Below, in pieces: positions 25,986-34,370 of a DNA stretch of 64,000 nt; the stretch's first letter is position 1, and the number at the start of each line of letters is the position of its first letter. Source of the stretch: Hyphomicrobium nitrativorans NL23 (GTDB taxonomy: Bacteria; Pseudomonadota; Alphaproteobacteria; Rhizobiales; Hyphomicrobiaceae); contig NC_022997.1 of NCBI RefSeq assembly GCF_000503895.1, positions 3,351,821-3,415,820 on the forward strand, given 5' to 3'. A model generated the notes under the pieces. It made no database searches. It was not told the DNA's origin and worked only from the letters and a program-made list of their open reading frames with translations. A program made the translations under genes and the position numbers.

Positions 25986-26184
25986 CCGGATCGGAACCGT
26001 TCGCGGGTCTGCGCACGAGGGCCCGGAAAGGCGCTCGTGCGCACTCGGCGGCGCTGCCGCAATATGCCGGTCTCAGCCTCGAAATACGTCATGGCTTCCG
26101 CGCCTGCCGAGCACGCGAAGCCATATTGAAGGGGGAGCGGACCGCCGGGCATGATGCAAATTCATCATGCCGGTTCGATTTGGG

Positions 26185-27315
26185 TTACCTCAGCCGTACA
26201 CTCAGCGCGGCAACGGCGGCAACCAACTCGGCTTGCCGGTTGACGCCCATCTTGCCCATCGCGGCCGCCAACTGGTTGCGAACGGTCACTTTCGACACCT
26301 CAAGCGTCTCGGCGATTTCGGCAACACTCCGGCCGGACGCGATGAGGCTCGCGACATCGGATTCGGCGGCCGTCAGCCTGTACAGGCTTCGCATCGCATC
26401 CTGGGGCAGCTCCTGGGCTTTTTCTCCGGTCCGCACCACGACGAGCGCCATCGCACTGGCCCGGCTGGCGGCGAACGACGAAACGGCCCGGAGCGGCAAG
26501 ACGGTGACGGCGGCACCGGCCGGATCGCCCGCGGCGCGGAACACGAGCGGGCCTCCCCGTGCGGCGGAATCGAGGGCCGTCTGGAGAAGGCCGGCATAGG
26601 CTCCATCGTCGTCAGGGTTCGAAAACGACAGCCGTCCCTCGCCTTTCGAGATCCTGATCAAGGATCCCGATCTCGCCAGCGCTTCGCCCGGCGCATTCAT
26701 CATGACGACTTTTCCGCCCGCAGAGACGAGGATCGCCGCGCCATCCACGCGACCGATCATCGCTTCGAGCGTCGCCTCCGCGGCGCTGGCCGCGCCGAGG
26801 CGCTCGTTCACCTCGAACGCGCGCGCAAGATGCGGCCCCAAGCGGCCGACCAGTTCGGCGGCCGGCTTCTCCAGATGTGCGAGGCGATAGGGCAGATCGA
26901 AACTGAGGCGCAGAAGGCGGCGCGAGTCGCGCGCGATCACCATGCCCGTTCCGCACTTGAGATCGCCGGCGGGCTTTAGCCACTCGTGATAGAAAACGTG
27001 CCGGTCGAGCCATCCTTCCGGCACGAGGCCGCTCACGGTGTGCACCTGCCCGACCGGAATTTTCCGAAACAGGTCGTTGTAGGGATTCACCGTGTGATAG
27101 TGCGCGAAATAGCTCTCGATCTGCTCGGGCGGGATGCCGGCGGCCGATCCGCTCAGATGCGTCCCTTCGATCGCAAGGTGGACACTGAACGCGCTGCCAG
27201 GGACCGCCTCGTGGACACGATCGACGAACGTCTTCCACTGATCAGGATCGCAACCGGCGGCATAAATGTGCTCGACGAGATCGAGAACCGTCCGGTCCGA
27301 CAGCAGGTGGGTCAC
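26185..27315 (-). CDS. LuxR-family transcriptional regulator with PAS-like sensor region
   Basis: 376 aa from GTG 27315, which has GGAGG 4 nt upstream; the frame continues to ATG 27402 but without a ribosome site. The C-terminal HTH is clear: LTAAESDVASLIASGRSVAEIAETLEVSKVTVRNQL. The N-terminal two thirds have aromatic and hydrophobic segments (YFAHYHTVNPYNDLF, DGAAILVSAGGKVVMMNAPG) that suggest a PAS-type ligand-binding fold. There is no receiver domain, so it is not a phospho-regulator. Target genes unknown. Confidence 0.8.
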   Translation of the reverse strand: MTHLLSDRTVLDLVEHIYAAGCDPDQWKTFVDRVHEAVPGSAFSVHLAIEGTHLSGSAAGIPPEQIESYFAHYHTVNPYNDLFRKIPVGQVHTVSGLVPEGWLDRHVFYHEWLKPAGDLKCGTGMVIARDSRRLLRLSFDLPYRLAHLEKPAAELVGRLGPHLARAFEVNERLGAASAAEATLEAMIGRVDGAAILVSAGGKVVMMNAPGEALARSGSLIRISKGEGRLSFSNPDDDGAYAGLLQTALDSAARGGPLVFRAAGDPAGAAVTVLPLRAVSSFAASRASAMALVVVRTGEKAQELPQDAMRSLYRLTAAESDVASLIASGRSVAEIAETLEVSKVTVRNQLAAAMGKMGVNRQAELVAAVAALSVRLR

Positions 27316-27414
27316 GCGACCTCCGAAAAAGGCTCCGCCAGCGGATGATGCGCATTTTGGCCGAGATTGGGCAAGCACGATCTCGGCCCGCCTCCCGGGC
27401 ACGCGCGAACGGCC

Positions 27415-27709
27415 TTAGGCTCCAAACCCAATCAGGATGGCGTCACGATGAGACAAGATTGGCCGAGGGCCAGGAGAAGCGCGAAGAGCGATGCCTACGC
27501 ATCGGTCGAGCGTTTCATGCCGGAGGCGTGCTTCCAGCACGACGCCGCCATCGGCCAATCTTATCTCACGGCGGAGCCGCGCGGCTCTTTTGCCCGGCAG
27601 GTGCGTCGCAAGGTCTTGCAAACCATAGAGGTTTGCTACGACCTTGCTCCTGCCAGCCGAACAAAAGCACTCGCGTCGTGAGGCCATCCTGATTGGGTTT
27701 GGAGCCTAA
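27415..27709. mobile_element. 295-bp MITE-like element with 34-bp terminal inverted repeats
   Basis: Left arm 27415-27448 (starts TTAGGCTCCAAACCC) and right arm 27676-27709 (ends GGGTTTGGAGCCTAA) are inverted copies matching at 33 of 34 positions. TA dinucleotides flank GGCTCC...GGAGCC, as expected for an IS630/mariner-type TA target duplication. Inside is a second inverted pair, GAGACAAGATTGGCCGA (27450-27466) and TCGGCCAATCTTATCTC, plus smaller hairpins such as GATGCCTACGCATC. Short open frames exist on both strands but no transposase. It lies between a LuxR-type gene and a small secreted protein gene. Confidence 0.65.
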
Positions 27710-27724
27710 CGCGGGGGCGCAAAA

Positions 27725-27759
27725 CGAAGGGCTACGAGACGTGGTCTCGCAGCCCTTCG
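27725..27759 (-). terminator. rho-independent terminator of the small secreted protein gene
   Basis: On the minus strand CGAAGGGCT pairs with AGCCCTTCG, with an inner CGAGA/TCTCG stem, and is followed by TTTT. It lies 25 nt past the stop of the gene at 27785-28090. Confidence 0.75.
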
Positions 27760-27784
27760 AAGGCTTGAGCGTTTAAGCTTTCAC

Positions 27785-28090
27785 TCAATCCGTGTCGGGG
27801 GGCTCGCTCCGCGCATCGGCACAGTAGTCCCCGTTCCAATACTTGAAGGTGCCGCAGGACGCGGGCGGCTCGGCGTACTCCCAGCCGTACACCCGCGGTC
27901 CGAGCGCGCGCGGCTCATCCATGGGCTCTCCGGGCTCGGCCCGTTCGATCACCATCTCATCGGCGTAGGCCGGCTCCTCAAGGACAGGATCGTCATAGAG
28001 GTCCGCCTCGCCTTCGATATAGACCTCCTGGGCGACTGCGCTGCCGGCCGCGAGCGCGGAGGCTGCAAGAACAAGGAACGCCTTACGCAT
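27785..28090 (-). CDS. small acidic secreted protein
   Basis: 101 aa with a good signal peptide (FLVLAASALAAGSAVA). The mature part is acidic and Pro/Tyr-rich and ends in a short segment with two cysteines (PPASCGTFKYWNGDYCADA) that may pair. I do not recognise a family. It has its own terminator. Confidence 0.65.
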   Translation of the reverse strand: MRKAFLVLAASALAAGSAVAQEVYIEGEADLYDDPVLEEPAYADEMVIERAEPGEPMDEPRALGPRVYGWEYAEPPASCGTFKYWNGDYCADARSEPPDTD

Positions 28091-28315
28091 GACAAGCGCA
28101 CTCCTTCTTTGTCGTTATGGGTTCATGTCTTCGGGGCCGTTTCTGCGACTGGCGCCAAGCCTTAGGGACGCAGTCCGTCGCCGATCATCCATATTGGGAT
28201 CCAACCCCGACCGTCCCCCGGCGGTTCCTTCCGCGTGAGGCGGCAAGCGATTACGGGCGACGCCCCTTCCTGGCGATCAGGAACAATCTTCTTCTCGTCG
28301 ACGTTGCGCCTCGAA

Positions 28316-28347
28316 ACCGCGCACCCAAGAGACCGCGCACCCAAGAG
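28316..28347. repeat. 16-bp perfect tandem duplication before the CtaG gene
   Basis: ACCGCGCACCCAAGAG occurs twice in a row (28316-28331, 28332-28347), ending just before the candidate ATG codons 28349 and 28364 of the CtaG-like gene. The remaining upstream gap to 28091 shows no gene. Confidence 0.75.
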
Positions 28348-28363
28348 AATGCGAGCGGAGGCC

Positions 28364-29071
28364 ATGATCCACCCGAGTGCTGCGTCGTCGAGGCGGATCA
28401 AGATCGCGGCTTGGGCCATGCTCGATATCGCCGCCGTTTCCGGACTCAGCGTCGCGATCGGACTGTGGGCGGCGTACGCTCTCGGACTGAACCTGGGCCT
28501 CGGTCCACTTTCCCAGCATATGATCGATCACATCGCGCTGCTCGTCGTGGCGGCGCCGGTCGCGGCTTGGCTGCTGCGGACAAAACTGCCGGCCGTATCC
28601 CGCCGCGGTTTCGTTCTGATCGTCGCGCTTCACATCGGGCTCATTTGGACGTGGCATCTGCCGCCGGTTCTCCATGCCGCGCAGGGCGGGCACACACTCC
28701 ATGTCGCGATGTGCGTTTCGCTGTTTGCCGTCGGCGTCGCCTTCTGGCACGCGATCATCGGCCTCGGGCGCGACCGCTGGCAGGCCGTGGCTGCGCTTCT
28801 TCTCACCGGCAAGCTCTTCTGCCTTTTCGCGGCGCTGCTCGTGTTCTCGCCGCGCGTGCTTTACGCGGGGCTCGCTCATGCGCATCACGCCGACCCCGGC
28901 GCGATGACGGGAATCGCGGATCAGCAGATGGCCGGCGTGATCATGCTCGCGATCTGCCCGCTCGCGTACGTCGCAACCGGCATCTTCATCGCCGCGCGAT
29001 GGATTCTCGACATCGAACGCGCAAGTCCCCAGCCGGCGCTACGTGCCGCCTCTCTCCGCTCAGGGAACTAA
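28364..29071 (+). CDS. CtaG (caa3-type) family membrane protein
   Basis: About 235 aa with five or six hydrophobic helices. The family traits are a His-rich membrane layout: LSQHMIDHIALLVVAAP, WTWHLPPVLHAA, HTLHVAMCVSLFAVG, FWHAIIG and LAHAHHADPGAMTGIADQQMAG. Members assist cytochrome oxidase assembly or copper handling; the exact role here is not known. Start choice between ATG 28349 and ATG 28364 is open; GGAGG precedes the second closely. Confidence 0.78.
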   Translation: MIHPSAASSRRIKIAAWAMLDIAAVSGLSVAIGLWAAYALGLNLGLGPLSQHMIDHIALLVVAAPVAAWLLRTKLPAVSRRGFVLIVALHIGLIWTWHLPPVLHAAQGGHTLHVAMCVSLFAVGVAFWHAIIGLGRDRWQAVAALLLTGKLFCLFAALLVFSPRVLYAGLAHAHHADPGAMTGIADQQMAGVIMLAICPLAYVATGIFIAARWILDIERASPQPALRAASLRSGN

Positions 29072-29135
29072 CGGTGGCGCACGCGACTTCGTCCGCACGA
29101 GCAATTATCGTTCTTCAATGGCGCCGTGACCGAAG

Positions 29136-29672
29136 ATGAGCCCTCACCGCAACGAAACCGTCGAAACGCTGGCTCGGCGCATCGTGGAAAGGCTCGCAAA
29201 GAGCGGCCTGACGCTTACGACCGCCGAATCCTGCACCGGCGGCGCGCTTGCCTGCACCTTCGCAACAATCCCCGGCTCCGGCGAAATCTTCCAGGGCGGA
29301 TTCGTCTGCTATTCGAAGCGCGCAAAGGAGCGGGCGCTCGGCGTTTCGCCTGTTGTCCTCGGCAAGGACACGGCGGTCAGCCGTCGCGTCGCCGAGATGA
29401 TGGCGCGGGGAGCACGGGAGCGGATGGATTGCGATCTGGCGGTTGCCATCACCGGCGTGATCGGCCCCGAGGCCGACGAGGACGGCAACCCTGTCGGCCT
29501 GGTTCACAGCGCCGTCGCCGCGCGCGCTGGCAACATGGACCACCTTGAGCAACGGCTGGAGGGCCTTGCGCCCGAGACGCTCCGCGATGAAGCGATCCTC
29601 GGCGCGCTCCGTCTGCTCGCAGCGGCGCTCGACCGGCGGTCGCTCGTTCCGCGCGCGGACGAGGGTGGATGA
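29136..29672 (+). CDS. CinA C-terminal-domain protein (nicotinamide-nucleotide amidase)
   Basis: 178 aa, the length of stand-alone CinA C-terminal proteins (PncC). Motifs: TTAESCTGGALAC, with the nucleophile region, GFVCYSKRAKERALGV, and AITGVIGPEADEDGNPVGLV. It deamidates nicotinamide mononucleotide in characterised relatives. It follows the CtaG gene by 64 nt. Confidence 0.87.
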   Translation: MSPHRNETVETLARRIVERLAKSGLTLTTAESCTGGALACTFATIPGSGEIFQGGFVCYSKRAKERALGVSPVVLGKDTAVSRRVAEMMARGARERMDCDLAVAITGVIGPEADEDGNPVGLVHSAVAARAGNMDHLEQRLEGLAPETLRDEAILGALRLLAAALDRRSLVPRADEGG

Positions 29673-29740
29673 GCGAGCGCCGATCCCGGAGGACCGATCC
29701 TCACCGGGACATCATGTCTGGACGGCTGTGGGGCAGGCGT

Positions 29741-29814
29741 TGGAGCGGGTGAAGGGAATCGAACCCTCGTATGCAGCTTGGGAAGCTGCCGTTCTACCAT
29801 TGAACTACACCCGC
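29741..29814 (-). tRNA. tRNA-Gly (anticodon CCC), CCA encoded
   Basis: Minus strand, 74 nt. Acceptor GCGGGTG pairs with CACCCGC; D-arm GTTCAATGGTAGAAC; anticodon arm GCAGC-TTCCCAA-GCTGC gives anticodon CCC; T-arm AGGG-TTCGATT-CCCT. The 3' end is T-CCA, so CCA is in the DNA. Reads GGG codons. Confidence 0.95.
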
Positions 29815-30007
29815 CAAACACATTCTATTTCAATGTGTTATGCATTCCGATCCGGTGCCATGCGCCGGGTCGGGCGGCTTTGCTTTTAGAATGTTTGCGC
29901 GACGTTCACAAGGCGGTCGCAGTGGTCCCCGACACCTCTGTCGCCTTGCATTGCCGCGCTCTTGCGGGCAAGACCGGCGCAACGAAACTGGAGGCTCGAA
30001 GAGTTCA

Positions 30008-31018
30008 ATGACCGGGACGGACATCGTCGTACCTGCCGAATGGGCGCCTCAGAAAGCAATCTGGACGGCCTGGCCCTGGGACGCGAACGAATGGAACGGC
30101 GATCTCGATGCGCCGCGCCGCGATGTGGCGGCGCTGGTGCGCGCACTGGCTGCGACGAACACCGTGCGCGTGCTCGTGAACGGCCCCGAGGCCGAAGCCA
30201 CGGCGCGGGCCGCCATCGGAGACGCGGCGGAACTCGTTCCGGCGAAGTACGGCGATATCTGGCTGAGGGATACGGGGCCGATCTTCGCGCGCACCGGCGC
30301 GGGTACGATCGCGCTCCGGTTCGACGTGAACGGCTGGGGCGGCAAGCACGATCTCGCAGACGACGCGACCGTGGGCGACCGCATCGCGGAGCTGACGGGC
30401 ACCGACATCCGGCGGTTCGACTTCGTGCTCGAAGGTGGCGCCGTGGAGCATGACGGCGAAGGCACGGTGCTCGCTACCCGGCAGACGCTGCTCAATCCGA
30501 ACCGCAATGGCTGGACCGAAGAGGCGGCCGAAGCCGCGCTGAACCGAGCCTTCGGCGCGAAAAAGGTGATCTGGGTCGACGAAGGTCTTCTCGGCGACCA
30601 CACCGACGGGCACATCGACAACATCGCCCGCTTCGTGGGGCCGGGGCGTGTCGCCTGCCAGGCGCCCGCCGACACGACCGATCCGAATGCGGCCATTCTG
30701 GATGCAATCGCCGACGGCCTCGCGCGCCAGACGGATGCGGCGGGCCGCAGGCTCGACGTGATCCGCATCCCCGGACCCGGCCGCGTAACGGACACGGCGG
30801 GCGAGGTCTTGCCCGCCTCGCATATGAACTTCATCATCGCCAACGAAGTTGTCGTCGTGCCGGTCTATGGAACGGCGACGGAGGCGGCGGCGCTCGATGC
30901 GTTGCGTGCCGTGTTCCCGGACCGCACGGTTCACGGCGTCCGCTCGTCCGGCCTCTTGGGCTCCGGCGGCGCGGGCGGCGGCTCCTTCCATTGCATCACG
31001 CAGCAGGAACCTCTCTGA
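30008..31018 (+). CDS. aguA: agmatine deiminase
   Basis: 336 aa. Converts agmatine to N-carbamoylputrescine. Family motifs: EWAPQKAIWTAWP at the N-terminus, YGDIWLRDTGPIF, GLLGDHTDGHIDN and the catalytic cysteine near the C-terminus in GGSFHCITQQEPL. ATG 30008 matches the start of homologues. Its stop overlaps the next ATG by 1 nt (TGATG), so it is coupled to aguB. No arginine decarboxylase gene lies in the window. Confidence 0.93.
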   Translation: MTGTDIVVPAEWAPQKAIWTAWPWDANEWNGDLDAPRRDVAALVRALAATNTVRVLVNGPEAEATARAAIGDAAELVPAKYGDIWLRDTGPIFARTGAGTIALRFDVNGWGGKHDLADDATVGDRIAELTGTDIRRFDFVLEGGAVEHDGEGTVLATRQTLLNPNRNGWTEEAAEAALNRAFGAKKVIWVDEGLLGDHTDGHIDNIARFVGPGRVACQAPADTTDPNAAILDAIADGLARQTDAAGRRLDVIRIPGPGRVTDTAGEVLPASHMNFIIANEVVVVPVYGTATEAAALDALRAVFPDRTVHGVRSSGLLGSGGAGGGSFHCITQQEPL

Positions 31019-31878
31019 TGGCCAATCGCAGCATTACGGTCGCGGCAATCCAGACGTCCTACGGGCACGACATGGATGCCAACATCGCGAAAACCGAAGC
31101 GTTCGTGCGCGAGGCCGCGCGGATGGGCGCGGACGTCGTGCTGCCCTCGGAGCTGTTTCAGGGGATCTATTTCTGCACGCGCCAGGAGCCCAAATGGTTC
31201 GAGACGGCGTGGCCCGCGACCGAGCATCCGTGCGTCATCGCCATGCAGAAGCTCGCCGGCGAACTCGGCATCGTCATTCCGATTTCGTTCTTCGAGAAAG
31301 ACGGGCCGCGCTATTACAACAGCGTCGCGATTGCGGACGCGGACGGCACGATCCTCGGCGTCTATCGTAAAAGCCACATCCCGGACGGGCCCGGCTATCA
31401 GGAGAAGTATTATTTCCGGCCCGGCGATACGGGCTTCAAGACGTGGAAGACACAGCGCGGCGACCTGGGCGTCGGCATCTGCTGGGACCAGTGGTATCCG
31501 GAGACGGCGCGCGCCATGGCGCTTCAGGGCGCGGAAGTGCTGTTCTATCCGACGGCCATCGGCAGCGAGCCTTACGACACCTCGCTAGATACGCACCTGC
31601 AATGGCAGCGCGCGATGCAAGGGCATGCCGTCTCGAACGCGATCCCCATCGTTGCCGCGAACCGCATCGGGACGGAAGACAACGACGGCGCGACGCAGAA
31701 ATTCTACGGACATTCGTTCATTGCCGATCATCGCGGCGAGCTTGTAGAGAGCTTCGGCGCGACTGAGGAGGGTGTGCTGGTGCACACGTTCGATCTGTCG
31801 CTGATCGAGAGCTACCGTGCCGAATGGGGGTTCTTCCGCGACCGGCGGACGGACCTCTACGCCGAGAGCATCATCTAG
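31018..31878 (+). CDS. aguB: N-carbamoylputrescine amidase
   Basis: 286 aa, nitrilase superfamily. Hydrolyses N-carbamoylputrescine to putrescine. The catalytic Glu, Lys and Cys lie in PSELFQGIYFC, GVYRKSHIPDGPGYQEK and GVGICWDQWYPE. With aguA it completes agmatine-to-putrescine conversion. The start overlaps the aguA stop by 1 nt. Confidence 0.94.
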   Translation: MANRSITVAAIQTSYGHDMDANIAKTEAFVREAARMGADVVLPSELFQGIYFCTRQEPKWFETAWPATEHPCVIAMQKLAGELGIVIPISFFEKDGPRYYNSVAIADADGTILGVYRKSHIPDGPGYQEKYYFRPGDTGFKTWKTQRGDLGVGICWDQWYPETARAMALQGAEVLFYPTAIGSEPYDTSLDTHLQWQRAMQGHAVSNAIPIVAANRIGTEDNDGATQKFYGHSFIADHRGELVESFGATEEGVLVHTFDLSLIESYRAEWGFFRDRRTDLYAESII

Positions 31879-32031
31879 GGTTTTGACCGCGCGTGGCGGT
31901 GCGGGCGTCGAGGCTTCGGCTTCTGTGACGAGCTGGCGAAAACACAGCCAGCCCGCCCTCTTTCGTTTCACTCCCTCACGTCACGTGTGCGCATCGATGA
32001 CGTGTCGTTCGTCGTTCGCGTTGCAGCAAGA

Positions 32032-32859
32032 CTAAGGCTGAGCCGCAGGCGCCTCCGGCTTTGCCGCACCATTGACAGCGGCTGCCACTTCGGGTGCGAC
32101 TTCGGCAGGTTCGGCGTCCTGTTCTGCTTCGGCTTCGGCGCTTGCCTCGGGGGCCGCTTCCGTTTCAGCCTCGGTTGCAGCGGGCTCGGCAGCTGCTTCG
32201 GCAACCGGCTCCGCTTCAGCCACGGCTTCCTCGGCGGGAGCCTCTTCAGCAGGAGCATCCGCAGGCACGTCTTCGGCACCGTCGGCTGCCTCGACCGCCT
32301 CCGCAGCGGCTGCGTTGTCGGCCGGTGCAGCGGCAGCCGCCGCGTCGGCCTCAGGCGCGCCTTCGGCATCCGCCGCTTCCGCTTCGGCGGGCTCTTCCGC
32401 AGCAGCAGCCACGTCCTCCGCCGCCGCCTCTTCCGTCACGGGCTCAGCATCGCCCGATGCTTCAGCTTCGGCGGATTCGGCCGGCTCTTCGGCTGCGGCT
32501 TCAGCAGGCGCGTCCTCGCTCGCGGCTTCGGCTTCCGGGGCCGCTTCCGCTGCAACCTCTTCTTCCGCCACTTCGACCTCAGCCGCCGTTTCCGGAGCGG
32601 CCTCGGGTTCCGCAGCCGTGTCCGCTACGGTCAGCGGCTCCTCCAGGACGGTGCCGCAAGCCGCAATGGCGTCGGGGGATTTTTCCGCCTCGGCCGCGAC
32701 CTCGACATCAAGATCCGCGTCGGGCTCAACCGGCGGAGGTTCAGTTCCATGTTCGATGAACGCGTTCAACTCCCGTGCGACGTGGACGATCGAATCGGCC
32801 GAGCAGCCGAGTTCCATCGCCATCCGCAAGCAGGCAATCCTCTGCTCTTGGAGGTTCAT
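32032..32859 (-). CDS. Ala/Glu-rich low-complexity protein with a short conserved-looking N-terminus
   Basis: 275 aa. Residues 1-38 (MNLQEQRIACLRMAMELGC...) look folded and resemble short helical proteins common in Rhizobiales. From about residue 40 to the end the sequence is almost only Ala, Glu, Pro, Asp, Val and Thr in short repeats such as EAAPETAAE and AEEPAESAEAE. GGAG lies before ATG 32859. The repeat composition keeps all frames open on both strands, so long ORFs opposite it are shadows. Function unknown; the acidic tail is probably disordered. Confidence 0.65.
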   Translation of the reverse strand: MNLQEQRIACLRMAMELGCSADSIVHVARELNAFIEHGTEPPPVEPDADLDVEVAAEAEKSPDAIAACGTVLEEPLTVADTAAEPEAAPETAAEVEVAEEEVAAEAAPEAEAASEDAPAEAAAEEPAESAEAEASGDAEPVTEEAAAEDVAAAAEEPAEAEAADAEGAPEADAAAAAAPADNAAAAEAVEAADGAEDVPADAPAEEAPAEEAVAEAEPVAEAAAEPAATEAETEAAPEASAEAEAEQDAEPAEVAPEVAAAVNGAAKPEAPAAQP

Positions 32860-33326
32860 GAGAACTCCATTTTCTGGGGGTTTGCGATGTCAGTGACGTG
32901 GGCGTTGCTTGGTGCGATGCAAACAACGCAAGCATCATACTGCTTCGTTTAACTTGGGGCTACATTAGATCAACTACGTAGGGGCAATATTTCTAAGTAA
33001 TATCATTGAGATAACGCACTCTTCCTTTCGCTCGTCGTGCGCACGGCTTAGGGCTTTTGCATCAACGGATTTCTCAACTGACTGGATTTTTGTTGGGCCC
33101 AGGAATGTTCACGGATCGTATTTTGTGGACGTTCCTCCCGCTCCGTACCTAGCGATCTGACCCGCCGCATGGAAGATATTCCCGCTCGTGCTGCAATACG
33201 CCCCCCCGCCTCACGGGCGCTCACAAAAGTGTCAGCACGTGCAGCGGCTTGCTGTCTTTCGGGAGGCTTTCATTCGTGTCAGATGGGTCCATGACATGCG
33301 CCCCACCCCGTGCCCTGGAGACGCTT
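32860..33326. other. 467-nt gene-free, lower-GC stretch
   Basis: No gene seen. 32920-33130 is clearly AT-richer than its surroundings. It should hold the promoter of the Ala/Glu-rich gene (minus) and that of the secreted protein at 33327 (plus). A small dyad GATGC...GCATC lies upstream of the minus-strand gene. A small RNA cannot be excluded. Confidence 0.4.
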
Positions 33327-33845
33327 ATGACCCGCAGCCTTCTCGCGTTCGCCGCCGCCGCTCTCGTCGCTGTTTCAGCCTCGCCCGTGATGGCCGGTCC
33401 GCGCGCTTACGAAGACAACAAGCTCAATTTCAAAAACTGCAAGAATGCGGACGTCACCGCGCGCTGGTTCAAGGCCGAGCTGACCATCAGCGAAGCCGGA
33501 AAATCGCCGGAAGAGCCCTCGGATTCGATCGAAATCCAGAACTGGGACGGCAAGTGCGTCACGCTTCGCTGGGATACAGATGCCGCCCACTTCGTTTTCT
33601 CCGAGGGTGACGCGTCGGAAACCGGACAAATGATCAAGTACGTCGCCTGGGACGGCAATCTTTGGGCCGCCACGCGCACTTACGCAGGCTTCTTCCATGC
33701 CCGCGTCGCGGATAAGGGCGATTCCGATCCGCGCTCCAAGATGCAGGCCGCCGGCGATTGGCTCGCCAAGAACAACATCAATCAAGTTCCGGCCGCAGAT
33801 GTGCTGGCCGCCCTGCTTTCGTCCAGCGGGACCAGCAACAACTAG
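33327..33845 (+). CDS. secreted hypothetical protein
   Basis: 172 aa from ATG 33327, with signal peptide ending near ASPVMA. The mature part has two cysteines (NFKNCKNAD and WDGKCVTLRW), aromatic residues and a C-terminal helical segment (AAGDWLAKNNINQVPAADVLAALL). I do not recognise a family. A terminator follows at 34011. Confidence 0.65.
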   Translation: MTRSLLAFAAAALVAVSASPVMAGPRAYEDNKLNFKNCKNADVTARWFKAELTISEAGKSPEEPSDSIEIQNWDGKCVTLRWDTDAAHFVFSEGDASETGQMIKYVAWDGNLWAATRTYAGFFHARVADKGDSDPRSKMQAAGDWLAKNNINQVPAADVLAALLSSSGTSNN

Positions 33846-34009
33846 AGCCTGTTCATTTCAAACGAACGCGACGCCATTCCTCCCCCCTTGTGGGGGAGGT
33901 TAGGAGGGGGATTCCAAACTGTCTGCTGTCGGGCTTCCCCCCACCCCTAACCCCTCCCCACATAGGGGGAGGGGGAAAACGCGAGTCCATCTCGAATGAA
34001 CATGCTCTA
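33843..34009. repeat. composite intergenic palindromic element
   Basis: Outer arms TAGAGCCTGTTCATT (33843-33857) and AATGAACATGCTCTA (33995-34009) are inverted copies with one mismatch. Inside, a C-run/G-run block (33879-33919) pairs with a second one (33935-33974), each also folding locally as CCTCCCCC...GGGGGAGG. It overlaps the stop codon of the upstream gene. Similar C/G-run palindromes recur between genes in many alphaproteobacteria. Confidence 0.65.
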
Positions 34010-34010
34010 A

Positions 34011-34053
34011 AGCGCCCGATCCGACGGAATCGAATCGGACGCTCTATTTTTTT
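34011..34053 (+). terminator. rho-independent terminator after the secreted hypothetical gene
   Basis: AGCGCCCGATCCG and CGAATCGGACGCT pair with two mismatches around ACGGAAT, followed by a run of seven T (34047-34053). Confidence 0.65.
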
Positions 34054-34140
34054 GATGAGACCGATGATTCACGCTTCGGACTTTCTCCGCGCTGCCGATT
34101 CACGCCGCGCCCGGTAGGCGGCGCGGCGATCGGAGCGGCT

Positions 34141-34281
34141 AGGGTCCGAAGCGATCATGGTTTCTTTAGTCAGACCGATGATTCACGCTTCGGACTGATA
34201 GGGTCCGAAGCGATCATGGTCTCTTGAGTTAGACCGATGATTCACGCTTCGGACTGATAGGGTCCGAAGCGATCATGGTCT
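34141..34281. repeat. 59-bp tandem repeat of near-palindromic units upstream of proB
   Basis: Two full 59-bp units (34141-34199, 34200-34258) and a third partial one (34259-34281). Each contains AGGGTCCGAAGCGATCATGG and AGACCGATGATTCACGCTTC, which are imperfect inverted copies and so fold into long hairpins. A further separate copy of the second half is at 34058-34082. The units differ at only a few positions in the spacer. They end about 90 nt before the proB start. Confidence 0.8.
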
Positions 34282-34370
34282 GGCCGAGACGACAGGCATC
34301 TCGCCTCGTGAGGCCGGGCCGTGCTAGGAGGGCGCCAATCCCTGGCGCCAACCTGTCCGCTTCGCACCCC

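Noticed and set aside
27448-27687. Small genes on either strand inside the MITE-like element
   Set aside because: Their frames run through the inverted repeats, lack ribosome sites and show no family resemblance.
32072-32896. Ser/Ala-rich plus-strand frame opposite the Ala/Glu-rich gene
   Set aside because: It is the mirror of a GCx/GAx codon repeat; the minus-strand frame has a ribosome site and a non-repetitive N-terminus, the plus-strand one does not.
34058-34281. CRISPR array
   Set aside because: The units are contiguous 59-bp tandem copies with no unique spacers, and no cas genes are present.
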